Numbered from the stretch's first letter, positions 1 to 9,263 are shown. The stretch: 64,000 nucleotides of DNA from JBKECF01 sp047974375 (GCA_047974375.1 JBKECF010000036.1:7131-71130); one strand, 5' to 3'. The notes: generated by a model not told the origin, from the letters alone. A program made the numbers and translations.

Positions 1-588
1 GATAATTCTATTATAGTTTTTACATCTGACCATGGAGAACTTTTTGGTGCTCACGGAAGAAGGGCGAAGAATATATTTTATGAAGAGGCTGTAAGAGTAC
101 CTTTTTTAATAAGAGATGGGGATTTGTTAAAAGGGAAAAATACTACAACTTTTAACACTGTAGATATTATGCCTACAATGCTATCTTTAATGGGGATGGA
201 AAATGATATACCAATGGAGGTAGAAGGTGTAAATTATTCGCATAATATAAAGGGAAATATAGACTCTAACGAGGGATCTTTAATGATGGGAACGGGTGCA
301 ACAGCTATTTTTGAGGATGGTCACGAGTGGAGGGCTTATAGGACAAATGAGTATACTTATGCCACATATAAAGTTGATGGAGCTGAATTTTTATTTAATA
401 ATATAAAAGATTCTTATCAAACACAAAATTTAGCAAAAGATGTAGAGTATAGTAGGGTCAAGGAAAGTTTAAAATCTAAGATGTATGAAAAAATGAGATC
501 CATAAATGATAATTTTGAAAAGAGTAGTTATTATGAGAAAAATTGGATTGAAAATAGAATAATAAAAGAAAAGACTCAGCTTATGTAA
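1..588 (+). CDS. Sulfatase family protein, C-terminal part (5' end outside window)
   Basis: The reading frame is open from base 1, so the protein begins before the window. The visible 195 residues begin with the metal-site motif TSDHGE typical of sulfatases and alkaline-phosphatase-fold hydrolases, followed by the family pattern of a Gly-His stretch, a VRVPFLIR strand and 'TVDIMPTMLSLMG', which matches the usual '(D)iaPTlLdlaG' block. The FGly cysteine motif would lie upstream and cannot be checked. The end has the usual short C-terminal domain. The likely role is removal of sulfate esters from glycans. A second sulfatase lies at 29245, next to a sugar transporter. The gene ends inside a hairpin. 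Confidence 0.9.
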   Translation, partial: DNSIIVFTSDHGELFGAHGRRAKNIFYEEAVRVPFLIRDGDLLKGKNTTTFNTVDIMPTMLSLMGMENDIPMEVEGVNYSHNIKGNIDSNEGSLMMGTGATAIFEDGHEWRAYRTNEYTYATYKVDGAEFLFNNIKDSYQTQNLAKDVEYSRVKESLKSKMYEKMRSINDNFEKSSYYEKNWIENRIIKEKTQLM

Positions 589-595
589 GCTGAGT
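574..595 (+). terminator. Perfect hairpin overlapping the sulfatase stop codon
   Basis: ACTCAGCTTA and TAAGCTGAGT form a 10-bp inverted repeat with a 2-nt spacer. It spans the last codons and stop of the sulfatase. No clear T-run follows, so intrinsic termination is uncertain. Confidence 0.4.
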
Positions 596-617
596 GAGTA
601 CTTGACTTTATAATTAA

Positions 618-727
618 TCGGTAAGAATTAGACCCCTACCTTAATTATAATATACATAGTGGCAGGACTGTCTAATTCGCCGTTCAGTGGAGGTGCAAGC
701 CCCCACTCTGATGGATAGGTCTATTAA
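618..727 (+). repeat. Dispersed structured repeat, copy R1 (full length)
   Basis: A full copy of the 107-110 bp intergenic element. It starts TCGGTAAGAATTAGACC and ends GGTCTATT. Hairpin 1 pairs GAATTAGAC with GTCTAATTC. Hairpin 2 is built on AGTGGAGGT and GCCCCCACT. The right end overlaps the stop codon of the ABC permease on the other strand, so this copy sits flush against that gene. No coding capacity is evident. Confidence 0.85.
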
Positions 728-2013
728 TTTCGAATAGCTATAAGTGGGCTAAGTTTAGTTGCTCTTTTAGCAGGGAAATATCCGGCTAAAACTCCTATTA
801 AAGTACTAAAAGCTAAAGAGGATAGAACTAACCATATAGGAATAATTGAAAGTTTTAGACCCTCCATTCCAAAAAGGGATTGGGCTGAAAAGTAATTAAT
901 TATTGCTGATATACCATAGCTTAAACCAATACCGATTATACCGCCAATAAGTCCAACAAGGCCTGCTTCTACAAGGAAAAGTTTTCTTATGTCTGTAACT
1001 GTAGCTCCTATTACTTTCATTACACCTATTTCCTTTGTTCTTTCATATATTGCCATAATCATTGTGTTTGCAATGCCTAAAGTGGAAACAAACAAGGCTA
1101 TACTACCAATGCCTGCAAGAAGCATTTGAACTATTTTATAACTTTTGTCCATGTCATCCATATAATTTAGCATACTATCGACGGAGTATCCATCATTTTT
1201 AAGAGATTGATTTATTAGGTTTGCTGCTTCAGCATCCTGAGCTTTTACATATACTCGATCATATTGGGTGATTTTGGCTTTTTTACCTTCTTCATAGGCC
1301 TCTAGCTCAGCTAGCTTTAGTTTTTTTACTTCATCTAGCTTCATATATGATAAATAGTTTACATCATTACTTTTATCACTTAAAAGACCTAAAGGTTTAA
1401 GTCTTAGTCGGCTTTCATCATATGTATTAAAAAATGTAAGTCTATCATTCATTACATCTACAGCTGGTGGGTTTCTGTTGCCATCTTCGTCGTAGTAACT
1501 ATATTGGTCAAAATTATTGTTACTCCAAAAATTATATCCTGCCTCAGAACCGAATACTATAGAGTTTTTGTCGGATTCTGTAAAAGTTATACCATCGGCG
1601 ATTTCTATTTCGAAATTTTCAAAATAGTCCTCATCTACTCCGGTTATTTCAGTCCATGCTTCATAAGTGCCTGATTTTATTCTTATTTGACTTGAATAAG
1701 TTGGTTGTATAGCAACTACTCCGTCCATAGTTTTTAGATTCTCTATTAATTCTTTATCTAGTTTTAAGCTTTCGTCTACTTTGCTTGAGCTGTCGCTGCT
1801 ATAGTAGCTTCCTCCTTGCATAATGGTTAGTACTGTCATATCGGCAAAACTGTTCATTTGCTCCTCAAAGGCTTTTTGGTAGCCTATACCAATAGAAAGC
1901 ATAACAATTATAGAACAAGCACCAATTACAACACCAGATATAGTTAGTATGGCACGTGCTTTTCGCTTTATTAGGTTTTTTAAAGCCATAATAAATACGT
2001 CTATATTACTCAT
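724..2013 (-). CDS. ABC transporter permease, MacB/FtsX type
   Basis: An inner-membrane permease of the MacB/LolC/FtsX superfamily. It has an N-terminal membrane segment (ILTISGVVIGACSIIVMLSIGIG), a large extracytoplasmic domain of about 240 residues, and three C-terminal membrane helices containing 'LFVSTLGIANTMIMAIYERTKEIGVMKVIGA', the FtsX signature. I chose the start at 2013 (429 residues) because AAAGGATGG lies 7-9 bases upstream. An earlier in-frame ATG at 2022 would overlap that ribosome site. The start overlaps the previous gene as ATGAGTAA, indicating translational coupling. With the ATPase (4085) and the CARDB-like protein (2006) it forms a three-gene operon, probably for efflux or cell-envelope remodelling. 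The substrate is unknown. The C-terminus ends at repeat R1. Confidence 0.9.
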   Translation of the reverse strand: MSNIDVFIMALKNLIKRKARAILTISGVVIGACSIIVMLSIGIGYQKAFEEQMNSFADMTVLTIMQGGSYYSSDSSSKVDESLKLDKELIENLKTMDGVVAIQPTYSSQIRIKSGTYEAWTEITGVDEDYFENFEIEIADGITFTESDKNSIVFGSEAGYNFWSNNNFDQYSYYDEDGNRNPPAVDVMNDRLTFFNTYDESRLRLKPLGLLSDKSNDVNYLSYMKLDEVKKLKLAELEAYEEGKKAKITQYDRVYVKAQDAEAANLINQSLKNDGYSVDSMLNYMDDMDKSYKIVQMLLAGIGSIALFVSTLGIANTMIMAIYERTKEIGVMKVIGATVTDIRKLFLVEAGLVGLIGGIIGIGLSYGISAIINYFSAQSLFGMEGLKLSIIPIWLVLSSLAFSTLIGVLAGYFPAKRATKLSPLIAIRN

Positions 2014-4060
2014 AATAACCATCCTTTGCTTTCTTTTTACCTTTTTTCACCTTTAAAACTATAACGGAAAAAATTACTAACAGCACACCTACGGTAGCCA
2101 CAATTAGGCCTGTAGGGAAAGTTTTTTGCGGTATTTCTTCTATTATCATCGTTTCGTCAAAAGATTCATCAGGTACCATTTCTTCAACTATTAATGGGAA
2201 GTCCTTGGTTTCTTCAAGTTTTTTGCCATTTTCATCTTCATAACTAATTAAAACTTGCATGTTATATTCGCCAGGGGCATAGGCAAAAAATGGCACGTCA
2301 TAATATTCTTGGCTTCCTATTTCGAATTTTCCGTAATAGTATTCTGCCTCTTTAAAATCAAAATTTTCAGGGTTATCTGATGTTAGGCTCATTTTTAGGT
2401 TATTTAATGCCACTTTACCAGTATTGTAAAATTGGAAATTTACATTTCCAGCGTCACCTACCATTAAAAACTCAGGGGCTGTCATTTCGCCGTAATCTAA
2501 TTTAATAATTTGATTTACTTTTATGCCGACAACTTCAGTTTGCGTGTAGGAATTGTTATCTTCATCCTCGTAGTCTATAGTAACTAAAATATCATAGTTT
2601 TTAGCGGCTGCATTATAGTCCGGTTGCAGCTCAATATCTCTTGTTACAGTACTATTTGTCCCTATGTTTTCAATATATAAACTGTTACTTCCATTAACTG
2701 GTACAAAAATATTTCCTGTTTCTGTGTCTTCGGAATTAATTCCTAAAGAAATTTTTATGTTTTTTACACTTCTTGTATTGCTTGTGTTTAAGAAACTCAT
2801 AGTTAATTTAAAAGGTGTGCCTGCATATACAACATCTGGGCTAATAGAATATTCAGAAACCATAATTTTAGGTGTGCTTTTTTTGCTATCTTTTTCTTCC
2901 TCGTCGCTATCTGGGTTATTTACATTTATATTGGCGTAGGATTTTTTTTCTATTATTTCGTCGTTATATGTATATGTGGCTAGTATTTCAATAATGTAGT
3001 TTTTAGTAGTAGCTGATTTATCTACCATAAATTTAAAACTATCTTTTAGAGTTTCACCTGTTTCTAGGGCGTCTATATTTATTATATCGGCACTAATTGG
3101 TACTATGGTTCCATCTTTTGGAGTGGCCGTTAATGTTATATCTTCGATTTTATTTGTACCAGTATTAGTTAATGAAAAATCTATAGGGAAAGTATTTTCT
3201 GGTGATAATGTTGATGTTATAGTGCTGCTTTCTAAAGTTAAATCATTTTTAGAGGCCGTATTTTCCACGCTTATATAGTCCACATATTCAGAGGTATGCT
3301 GTTCGTTTTTTGTATCTAAATAGGTAGCTGTATAGGTTACAGGGTAAACTCCTGTTGTTAGGTTTTTGTAAGTTGAAAAGTCAAAAGAAAAATCTAAAGC
3401 TTCATTTTCTTTTAAAGCTTCGAAATATACTATATTTTCATCTGATTCAAGCTTTAGTGTATTTGCTTCCAATTGACCTATTTTTATTTCTACATTTTTT
3501 GCTTCGCCTTTTATGTTTTTTAAATTTCCTGTTACGGTAAAGTTGTCGCCATTTTTAACTTGTGAATTTGTGAAGTCTGTAAAGTATACCATAGGTACAT
3601 CGTCGTTTTTTCCGTTTACTCTAAGGTTGACAGTAGCGTTACCGCTGTAACTACTATCTTTTACATTGTTATAAGTGTAGCTAATATTTATGGGGTAAAC
3701 ACCACTTGGTGTGTCTTCTGAAGTTTTTATATTAAGTGGCAATTTGTAGCCGTTCATTCCTTGTATAGTTGTAACGCTGTAGCTTCTATCTGCAGGGTCT
3801 ACTGTTATATATTTGTTAGAACCATTTACTGTAAAGAATACGTCTACAGCATCTGCTGAATTTACATTTTTAAATAGCACATCGAATTGGTCTTCTGTTC
3901 CTGAGTCTACTTCTATATTTAAAGGCTCATAGTGCTGGATTAATGGGATGTAATAAATTACTTCTTCTGCTGGGTTGTATGTATCATCCAGATCAGATGC
4001 GAAAATATTTACGTTCATTAATAAAATAAGTAGTGCTATGGCTGCGAATTTTAATTTCAT
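2006..4060 (-). CDS. Surface-anchored CARDB/COG1361-type Ig-fold protein, ABC-operon partner
   Basis: 684 residues: a signal peptide (MKLKFAAIALLILLMNVNIF, cut near ASD), then about five repeated beta-rich modules of 100-120 residues with patterns such as 'VNLRVNG', 'ISVENT' and 'VGIKVNQ'. These resemble CARDB/NEW3 Ig-like domains of the COG1361 'S-layer domain' group. One C-terminal membrane helix (GLIVATVGVLLVIFSVIVL) follows, with a Lys-rich cytoplasmic tail. The bulk therefore lies outside the membrane. It sits between the ATPase and permease genes, as COG1361 proteins often do in Firmicute MacB-like operons, so it probably acts as an extracytoplasmic adaptor or ligand-binding part. The function is inferred from context only. 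Confidence 0.8.
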   Translation of the reverse strand: MKLKFAAIALLILLMNVNIFASDLDDTYNPAEEVIYYIPLIQHYEPLNIEVDSGTEDQFDVLFKNVNSADAVDVFFTVNGSNKYITVDPADRSYSVTTIQGMNGYKLPLNIKTSEDTPSGVYPINISYTYNNVKDSSYSGNATVNLRVNGKNDDVPMVYFTDFTNSQVKNGDNFTVTGNLKNIKGEAKNVEIKIGQLEANTLKLESDENIVYFEALKENEALDFSFDFSTYKNLTTGVYPVTYTATYLDTKNEQHTSEYVDYISVENTASKNDLTLESSTITSTLSPENTFPIDFSLTNTGTNKIEDITLTATPKDGTIVPISADIINIDALETGETLKDSFKFMVDKSATTKNYIIEILATYTYNDEIIEKKSYANINVNNPDSDEEEKDSKKSTPKIMVSEYSISPDVVYAGTPFKLTMSFLNTSNTRSVKNIKISLGINSEDTETGNIFVPVNGSNSLYIENIGTNSTVTRDIELQPDYNAAAKNYDILVTIDYEDEDNNSYTQTEVVGIKVNQIIKLDYGEMTAPEFLMVGDAGNVNFQFYNTGKVALNNLKMSLTSDNPENFDFKEAEYYYGKFEIGSQEYYDVPFFAYAPGEYNMQVLISYEDENGKKLEETKDFPLIVEEMVPDESFDETMIIEEIPQKTFPTGLIVATVGVLLVIFSVIVLKVKKGKKKAKDGYYE

Positions 4061-4084
4061 TTTACTCTCCTTTTAAGACTGTGA

Positions 4085-4789
4085 TTAATCGTGTTTATTT
4101 GCATTTTTTGTAATGCTTGTTATTTCACCGTCTTTTATATTTATTATACTGTCAGCATAAGTAGACGTATAAGTATCGTGAGTTACCATTATTAGGGTTT
4201 GGTTATGCTCCTTTACAAGTCTTACAAAAAGTTCCATCATTTCCTCGGAAGTTTTTGTGTCTAAGTTACCTGTGGGTTCGTCGGCGAAGATTATATGGGG
4301 GTTATTTACGAAGGCTCTGGCTATACCAACTCTTTGCTGTTGTCCGCCGGATAGTTGAGTTGGTTTATGGTGAAGTCTGTCACTTAAGCCGACTTCTTTT
4401 AAGATTTTAGCCGACTCTTTAACTCTGATTTTTTTGGATTTTTTTTGAAATATTAATGGTAAAGTAACGTTTTCTAGTGCTGTCATATTTTCCATTAGGT
4501 TGTAAGATTGAAAAACAAATCCTACATTTTTTTTCCTAAATATAGTTAGTTCTTTTTCGCTCATGCGATGTAGTGGAGCGTCTTTTATATATATTTCTCC
4601 AGCGGAGGCTCTTTCTAAACCTGCCATCATGTTAAGTAGTGTTGTTTTACCTGAGCCGGATGTACCTAATATGCAATAAATTTTACCTTCTTCTAGTTCG
4701 AGGTTAATTCCTTTTAAGGATTCGATTTTTTCCTCTCCAATTCTATATATTTTTTTAAGATTAACTAGTTTTATTATGCTCATATTCAC
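4085..4789 (-). CDS. ABC transporter ATP-binding protein, MacB/LolD type
   Basis: 234 residues with all ABC ATPase motifs: Walker A GTSGSGKTT near residue 42, Q-loop 'FVFQSYNLM', signature LSGGQQQRV, Walker B 'IIFADEPTGNLD' and H-loop 'VTHD'. The 'EPTGNLD' form and the length are typical of the MacB/LolD/FtsE branch, which pairs with FtsX-type permeases like the one at 724. It is the first gene of a leftward operon and diverges from ylmH across about 120 bp that must hold both promoters. It energises the complex on the cytoplasmic side. Confidence 0.93.
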   Translation of the reverse strand: MNMSIIKLVNLKKIYRIGEEKIESLKGINLELEEGKIYCILGTSGSGKTTLLNMMAGLERASAGEIYIKDAPLHRMSEKELTIFRKKNVGFVFQSYNLMENMTALENVTLPLIFQKKSKKIRVKESAKILKEVGLSDRLHHKPTQLSGGQQQRVGIARAFVNNPHIIFADEPTGNLDTKTSEEMMELFVRLVKEHNQTLIMVTHDTYTSTYADSIINIKDGEITSITKNANKHD

Positions 4790-4912
4790 CTGCTTTCAAA
4801 AATTTTCTACAAGTTCATAAAAGTATAGGCTATATTGTATTTAAAGTCAATTTGTAATTGTAAAGTAATGGTAGTATATTTATATAAAACTTTATAAAAA
4901 TATGGGGGAATT

Positions 4913-5638
4913 ATGAAAATTTCTAAAACAATGGACAAAGTTAATTTAACTATAATGAAAAATATAAAAACTGTTACAGAATTTTTGTCGCCTATGGAAT
5001 TAAGCGATGTATTGAAGGAAGTTTTATACGAAAAAGTTAAATACAAAATTTATGGTGGATACGAAGATAGCGAAAGGAATAAAATAGCATTTAGTAGTGA
5101 ATTTGAAGAAATATATAATTGGGATTTTTCCATTTGTATTTTACAAATAAAATATAATAAAAAATTTTACAAAGAATTGAAACATCCGGATGTACTGGGA
5201 AGTGTGTTAGGTTTAGGGATTTCTAGAGATTTAATAGGGGATATATTAATAGGAGAAGATATATATATATTTGTTGATGAAAAAATAAGCGATTATATAT
5301 TAATGAGCTTAGAATATGTGGGAAGAACTAAAGTTTGGTGTGAAAGGATAGAGGAAATAAGTTATAAAAAGAAGGAATGTGAGGTTATTAATTTTGGAGT
5401 AAATTCTTTACGTGTAGATGTTGTAATAGCTGCAATATTTAATTTATCTAGAAGTGTAGCCAAGGAGCTAATTGATAAAGAAAAAGTCTTTTTGAACTAT
5501 AATGTTGTAAACAGCGTATCTAAGGTTTTAAATGAAAAAGATGTAGCTTCTGTTAGAGGTTATGGTAAATTTCAATTTCTTGAGGAAACAGGATTAAGTA
5601 AAAAGGGTAAAATTAGAATAGATGTTAAAATGTACTAG
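4913..5638 (+). CDS. ylmH: YlmH-like S4-domain RNA-binding protein
   Basis: 241 residues. The N-terminal two thirds match the YlmH layout ('FLSPMELSDVLKEVL', 'YEDSERNKIAFS', 'KHPDVLGSVLGLGISRDLIGDILI'). The C-terminus carries an S4 RNA-binding domain ('LRVDVVIAAIFNLSRSVAKELIDKEKVFLNY'). In Bacillus and streptococci ylmH lies in the division cluster after sepF/ylmG. Recent work on the family links it to rescue of stalled ribosomes. Here it is a single gene, away from division genes. GGGGG lies 5 bases before the ATG. Confidence 0.92.
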   Translation: MKISKTMDKVNLTIMKNIKTVTEFLSPMELSDVLKEVLYEKVKYKIYGGYEDSERNKIAFSSEFEEIYNWDFSICILQIKYNKKFYKELKHPDVLGSVLGLGISRDLIGDILIGEDIYIFVDEKISDYILMSLEYVGRTKVWCERIEEISYKKKECEVINFGVNSLRVDVVIAAIFNLSRSVAKELIDKEKVFLNYNVVNSVSKVLNEKDVASVRGYGKFQFLEETGLSKKGKIRIDVKMY

Positions 5639-5650
5639 GTACACAGAAAT

Positions 5651-5687
5651 AGAGGGTATGCTCAAATATTGCTTTGGCATACCCTCT
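5651..5687 (+). terminator. Strong hairpin after ylmH
   Basis: AGAGGGTATGC and GCATACCCTCT form a perfect 11-bp stem 13 bases after the ylmH stop. No T-run follows on either strand, so it may end transcription weakly or only protect the 3' end. Confidence 0.5.
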
Positions 5688-6769
5688 AAAATGATGCTTC
5701 TTTCACGTTTACCTCTTTCTGCTTTAAATCTTAAAAACTATTTCCCTTGTATGAGTAATTACAAGTTATTATCTTTATCTGCAGTTTAAAGATTAGTTTG
5801 TTAAATTCAAGCACTTAAATTTATAAGGAGTGGCTTTTTTAAGGTTTATAATTGTAATTTAAGGTCAAATTACATCGAGGCTTTAATTCGGTGTAATGAG
5901 TTATACTTACTTAAAACTTTACATAAACTATTTAATTTATTTTCGATTTATATCTATTTTGTGTTTCACTAGTTCATAAATCCTTACATTTTAAATATTT
6001 ATTTTTTAGCTTCTTGTTTTGTATACTTATTATTTTTGAACTTATTGTACATTACTTATTATTTAGTTACAGTTTTTCTTATTGTTTTCATTACTTTACT
6101 ATTTGCTTAATGTTACTTTGCAGATCTGTCTTTTACTAGTGTTAAATTTACTAAATATTACCTTTTTAATTTTGAATATTATACTGAGTTTTTTATTACT
6201 TTGTATTACATTTATTGCCACTTAAATACAATTTAACCCGCAAATGCTAACTGAAACATACTAGATAGGTTTTAATTATCGGTATGGGTGGTTGGTATTC
6301 TGAATTTTGCTTTTTTAGTTTCATAGTCGAAAAATAAAGCTAAGCTTTATAACTAGATAGCAAAACCAAAGGTTTTACCTTTGTTGGATGTTACCACGTT
6401 TATACTATTGCTGTAACACTTGCAAACATTAATTTTACTCGATCAATGTTTAAGCCGTTGATTATAAAGAGACTTTATCCTCTTTGTAATCTGTTGTTGC
6501 TTCCTTATATCTATATTATATACTTTTTAAAACTTCTGTCAATAATAAATTGTAAATTCGGCGTATTATAATAAATATATATGTGTTAAGTAGTTAATTT
6601 TATAAATAAAACTGTATAATGATTGATGATTGGAAAATAATATACAAAAAGTATTGATTTTTTTGTTAGTCTTTAAGATGGTTAGGTTTTTATTTATGTA
6701 GTACAAGCTGGTAATAAATATCATCGGTATTAAAAATTTCTGTTTTTTCAATGATGTCAAAATTATTAA
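5688..6769. other. Gene-free region with degenerate palindromes
   Basis: About 1.1 kb with no credible reading frame and very high AT. Around 6320-6390 it contains short palindromes (AATAAAGC/GCTTTAT, AAAACC/GGTTTT, ACCAAAGG/CCTTTGTT). Their order and linkers (CATAGTCGA..., AACTAGA) resemble the mini-hairpin modules inside repeat copies R7 and R8. A separate 12-bp inverted repeat pairs 6460-6471 with 6480-6491. I read this as an old, eroded version of the same repeat material. The minus strand at 6690-6770 shows a short protein-like stretch with an in-frame stop, which I could not identify. Confidence 0.5.
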
Positions 6770-6913
6770 TCGGTAAGAATTAGACCTCCACCTCAATGTT
6801 ATACATAGGTGACGGGACTGTCTAACCTGGTTGAAAGTTTTGCTTTCTGCCAAGTAAACAACCAACCGGTTATGCGACCAAATTCGCCATTTAGTGGGGG
6901 TACAAGTCCCCGC
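6770..6913 (+). repeat. Dispersed structured repeat, copy R2 (right end missing, internal insert)
   Basis: Starts TCGGTAAGAATTAGACC and keeps hairpin 1 up to GACTGTCTAA. About 50 bases are then inserted, including a GAAAG/CTTTC mini-hairpin and 'AACCGGTTATGCGACCAAATTCGCC', a stretch also seen in R7 and R8. Hairpin 2 (GTGGGGGTACAAGTCCCCGC) follows. The usual GGTCTATTGACT end is absent: the element stops where the kinase remnant begins. Confidence 0.8.
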
Positions 6914-7537
6914 AACATGATTTGTAGTGAGTTATATAAAAATGAATTAGACTTGATTAAATCCAATCTAGAGGAATTTAATAAACTAAAATATGATTTA
7001 AAAAAACATCTTTTAGTAAGAGAAAATATATTGAGAAATGGAAGTAGTGATGATTATGAAGGAGTTGTTAATGAAATTTTATAGGAGCTAGATCAATACA
7101 AAAGGTACGCCAATTCAAACAATATCAATATCGATAATTTAATAAATTATAAAATGAATGAGTTGCAGAAGTTAGGTGTTGAAATAGATATAAATATTAA
7201 TATTCCGGAGAATTTTAATATATCGGTATACACAACAACAATATTAGGTAACTTATTGGATAATGCTGCTTATACTCTTAAAAAGTGTAATGGTGTTTGG
7301 TTTATAAATATTGATATAGCATTAAAGAAAGGAATGTTGTGTATTTGCTGTTCAAATTCATTTGATGGTGAAATTAAAAAAATAAGTAATGGTTTTTTGT
7401 CCAAAAAAAGAGATGGCGAGGTTGTGGGGGTTGGTTTAAATCGTGTTAAATATGAGGTGGAAAAATACCATGGCACTCTTACTGTAAAACATGATAATAA
7501 GGTTTTTAAGGTTATTATTATAATGATTTGTGGTTAA
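6914..7537 (+). pseudogene. AgrC-like GHKL sensor histidine kinase, 5'-truncated and with an internal stop
   Basis: The frame from about 6920 to 7537 encodes the C-terminal part of a GHKL-type kinase. It has a helical dimerisation segment ending 'NKLKYDLKKHLLVRENIL', the N box 'ILGNLLDNAAYTL', and the G2-like 'GVGLNRVKYEVEKYHGTL'. This matches AgrC/ComD-type peptide-sensing kinases, which normally have five to seven N-terminal membrane helices and a cytoplasmic His. The membrane part is absent and repeat R2 occupies its place. A TAG stop (7082-7084) splits the remaining frame, with the same frame continuing on both sides. No partner response regulator is adjacent. It is almost certainly non-functional. 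Confidence 0.8.
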
Positions 7538-7571
7538 TATTTAGTACATTTCCTTTATTATATTGAAATTT

Positions 7572-7609
7572 AAAGCAGAGTTAGGACAAATCCCTTACTC
7601 TGCTTTTTT
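7572..7609 (+). terminator. Rho-independent terminator
   Basis: AAAGCAGAGTTAGG pairs with CCTTACTCTGCTTT (13 of 14 positions) followed by a T-run. It lies between the kinase remnant and the convergent hslO and can serve both strands. Confidence 0.8.
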
Positions 7610-7624
7610 AGTGGAAAATTTATA

Positions 7625-8509
7625 TTACAAATTTTCTATTATTTTTCTTATATCATCTTTAGAAAAGTCATAGGATTTATCGCAAAAATGACATTTCAAA
7701 TTAGCAAATCCATCTGTATTTAAAATATCTTCCAATTCATCTTTACCTAAGCTTATAAGTGCTTTGCTGGTCCTTTCGTAACTACAATTACATGTATAAT
7801 GGATTTCCCGTTTTTCTAATATTGTTAAGTTAAAGTCTCCTAAAATAATTTTAGCTAATTCTTCTGTTGTTGTTCCTTTGTCTAGTATAGTAGATAGTTT
7901 TTCCAGCGAGTTTATTTTATTTTCTAGCTTGGTAATTATGTCATCTTTGGCAGATGGCAAAAGTTGTAAAATAAAACCGCCTGATGATTTAATAGAATAG
8001 TCATTATTAATGGATACACTTAGAGCTACGGTTGTTGGTGTTTGCTCACTTTTAGCGAAATAGTAAGTTAAGTCGTCGGCAATTTCGCCAGTTATAAGGG
8101 GGATTTGACCAGCGTAGGGTTTTTTTAATCCCATATCCTTTGTTATTGTCATAGTGCCATAGCCCATTGCACCACCAACATCTATATTATTTCCAAGTAA
8201 GTGGTATTTAAAATCATTGTTGTAAGGGTAACCTTTTGCGTTACCATTGCTTTCGCCTGTTACGAGTAAACCTTTCATTGGGCCATCACCTTGTATACGC
8301 ATAGTGACTAAATCCTTCTCGTTTTTAAGCATTATGCCCATCATGCTAGCAGCTGCTAGGGAACGACCCATAGCAATACTTGCTGCTGGAACTGTGTTGT
8401 GGTAAATAAAACTATTTTGTGCCATTGTTGTATTTTTACAAAAAAAACCTCGTATACTGCCATTACCTGCAGTTACTCTTAAAATGTTATCAGTATCAAT
8501 GTTATTCAT
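7625..8509 (-). CDS. hslO: Hsp33 redox-regulated chaperonin
   Basis: 294 residues, the normal length of Hsp33. The N-terminal domain shows 'DNILRVTAGNGSIRGFF' and 'GPMKGLLVTGESNGNAKGY'. The C-terminal zinc switch is complete: CNC near residue 241 and CHFC near residue 275, giving the CxC...CxxC set. The protein is a cytosolic holdase activated by oxidation when the zinc is released and disulfides form. It lies 2 bases after the methyltransferase gene upstream, so the two form an operon. Confidence 0.96.
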   Translation of the reverse strand: MNNIDTDNILRVTAGNGSIRGFFCKNTTMAQNSFIYHNTVPAASIAMGRSLAAASMMGIMLKNEKDLVTMRIQGDGPMKGLLVTGESNGNAKGYPYNNDFKYHLLGNNIDVGGAMGYGTMTITKDMGLKKPYAGQIPLITGEIADDLTYYFAKSEQTPTTVALSVSINNDYSIKSSGGFILQLLPSAKDDIITKLENKINSLEKLSTILDKGTTTEELAKIILGDFNLTILEKREIHYTCNCSYERTSKALISLGKDELEDILNTDGFANLKCHFCDKSYDFSKDDIRKIIENL

Positions 8510-8511
8510 GT

Positions 8512-9243
8512 CTACCTCTTTCCTTTTTCGCTACAAACGAAATATATTCTTTCGCTATTCTCTCTTACTTCTTTTAAATGTTCGTCTAATACATATAAAA
8601 ATTCTAAGCCGGATTTTTCGATGGCGTCTTTTATTTCTTCTATGGTATAGGCTTTTTCATAATGTTCTTCTTCGTATTTTTTGTAATATTTCCCTTCTTT
8701 TATAAAAATGGTAGTATAGTACTCATTAATTTTATCTTTTTCGTCATAATAGTTTTCCCATATATAACTGCCTTTTTTAGTATTGCTACCAAAATTTTGG
8801 CTTCCTAATTTTTTAAATTTGTATTCTGTATTCATATCGAAAATAAAAAGGCCTTTGGGGTTCAAATAATTATTAACTAGTTTAAAAATTTGTATTAGTT
8901 CTTCAATTTCTAAAATGTAGTTTAAACTATCGCATAAAGAATAAATTACATCCACGGTTCCATATAGCTCGAAATTACGCATATCTTGGTTTAAATATAA
9001 TATGTTGGAGTTTTTGCTTTTCGCCTCCATAAGCATATCATAGGATAGATCTACGCCTATTAAATCATATCCCTTTTTTGCAAGCATTGTAGTTATAGTG
9101 CCTGTTCCACAACCTAAGTCTAAAATTAATTTTGGCTTTTTATTGTGTTTGTTCCATATGTATTCTAAGTTTTCACACCATTTATTATAGGGTGTATCTT
9201 CCATAAACTCGTCATATACTTTTGCGAAAATTTCATAACTCAT
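8512..9243 (-). CDS. SAM-dependent class I methyltransferase
   Basis: 243 residues with the Rossmann methyltransferase motif I 'LILDLGCGTGTITTMLAKKG', motif II 'LIGVDLSYDMLMEAK' and motif III/IV 'MRNFELYGTVDVIYSLCDSLNYI'. This pattern is common in small Firmicute methyltransferases of the YqeM-like type that sit near hslO or rsfS. The substrate cannot be told from sequence. It is the first gene of the hslO operon. Confidence 0.85.
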   Translation of the reverse strand: MSYEIFAKVYDEFMEDTPYNKWCENLEYIWNKHNKKPKLILDLGCGTGTITTMLAKKGYDLIGVDLSYDMLMEAKSKNSNILYLNQDMRNFELYGTVDVIYSLCDSLNYILEIEELIQIFKLVNNYLNPKGLFIFDMNTEYKFKKLGSQNFGSNTKKGSYIWENYYDEKDKINEYYTTIFIKEGKYYKKYEEEHYEKAYTIEEIKDAIEKSGLEFLYVLDEHLKEVRENSERIYFVCSEKGKR

Positions 9244-9263
9244 AAGTGTTCCTTTCTGCTTTG

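Noticed and set aside
6566..6865. 99-codon minus-strand frame before the kinase remnant
   Set aside because: Low-complexity Ile/Leu/Tyr peptide crossing the R2 repeat; a short protein-like stretch near 6700-6770 lies in another frame and could not be named.
6809..6913. Start of the frame that leads into the kinase remnant
   Set aside because: These codons are repeat R2 sequence and not part of the kinase; the kinase-like residues begin after 6914.
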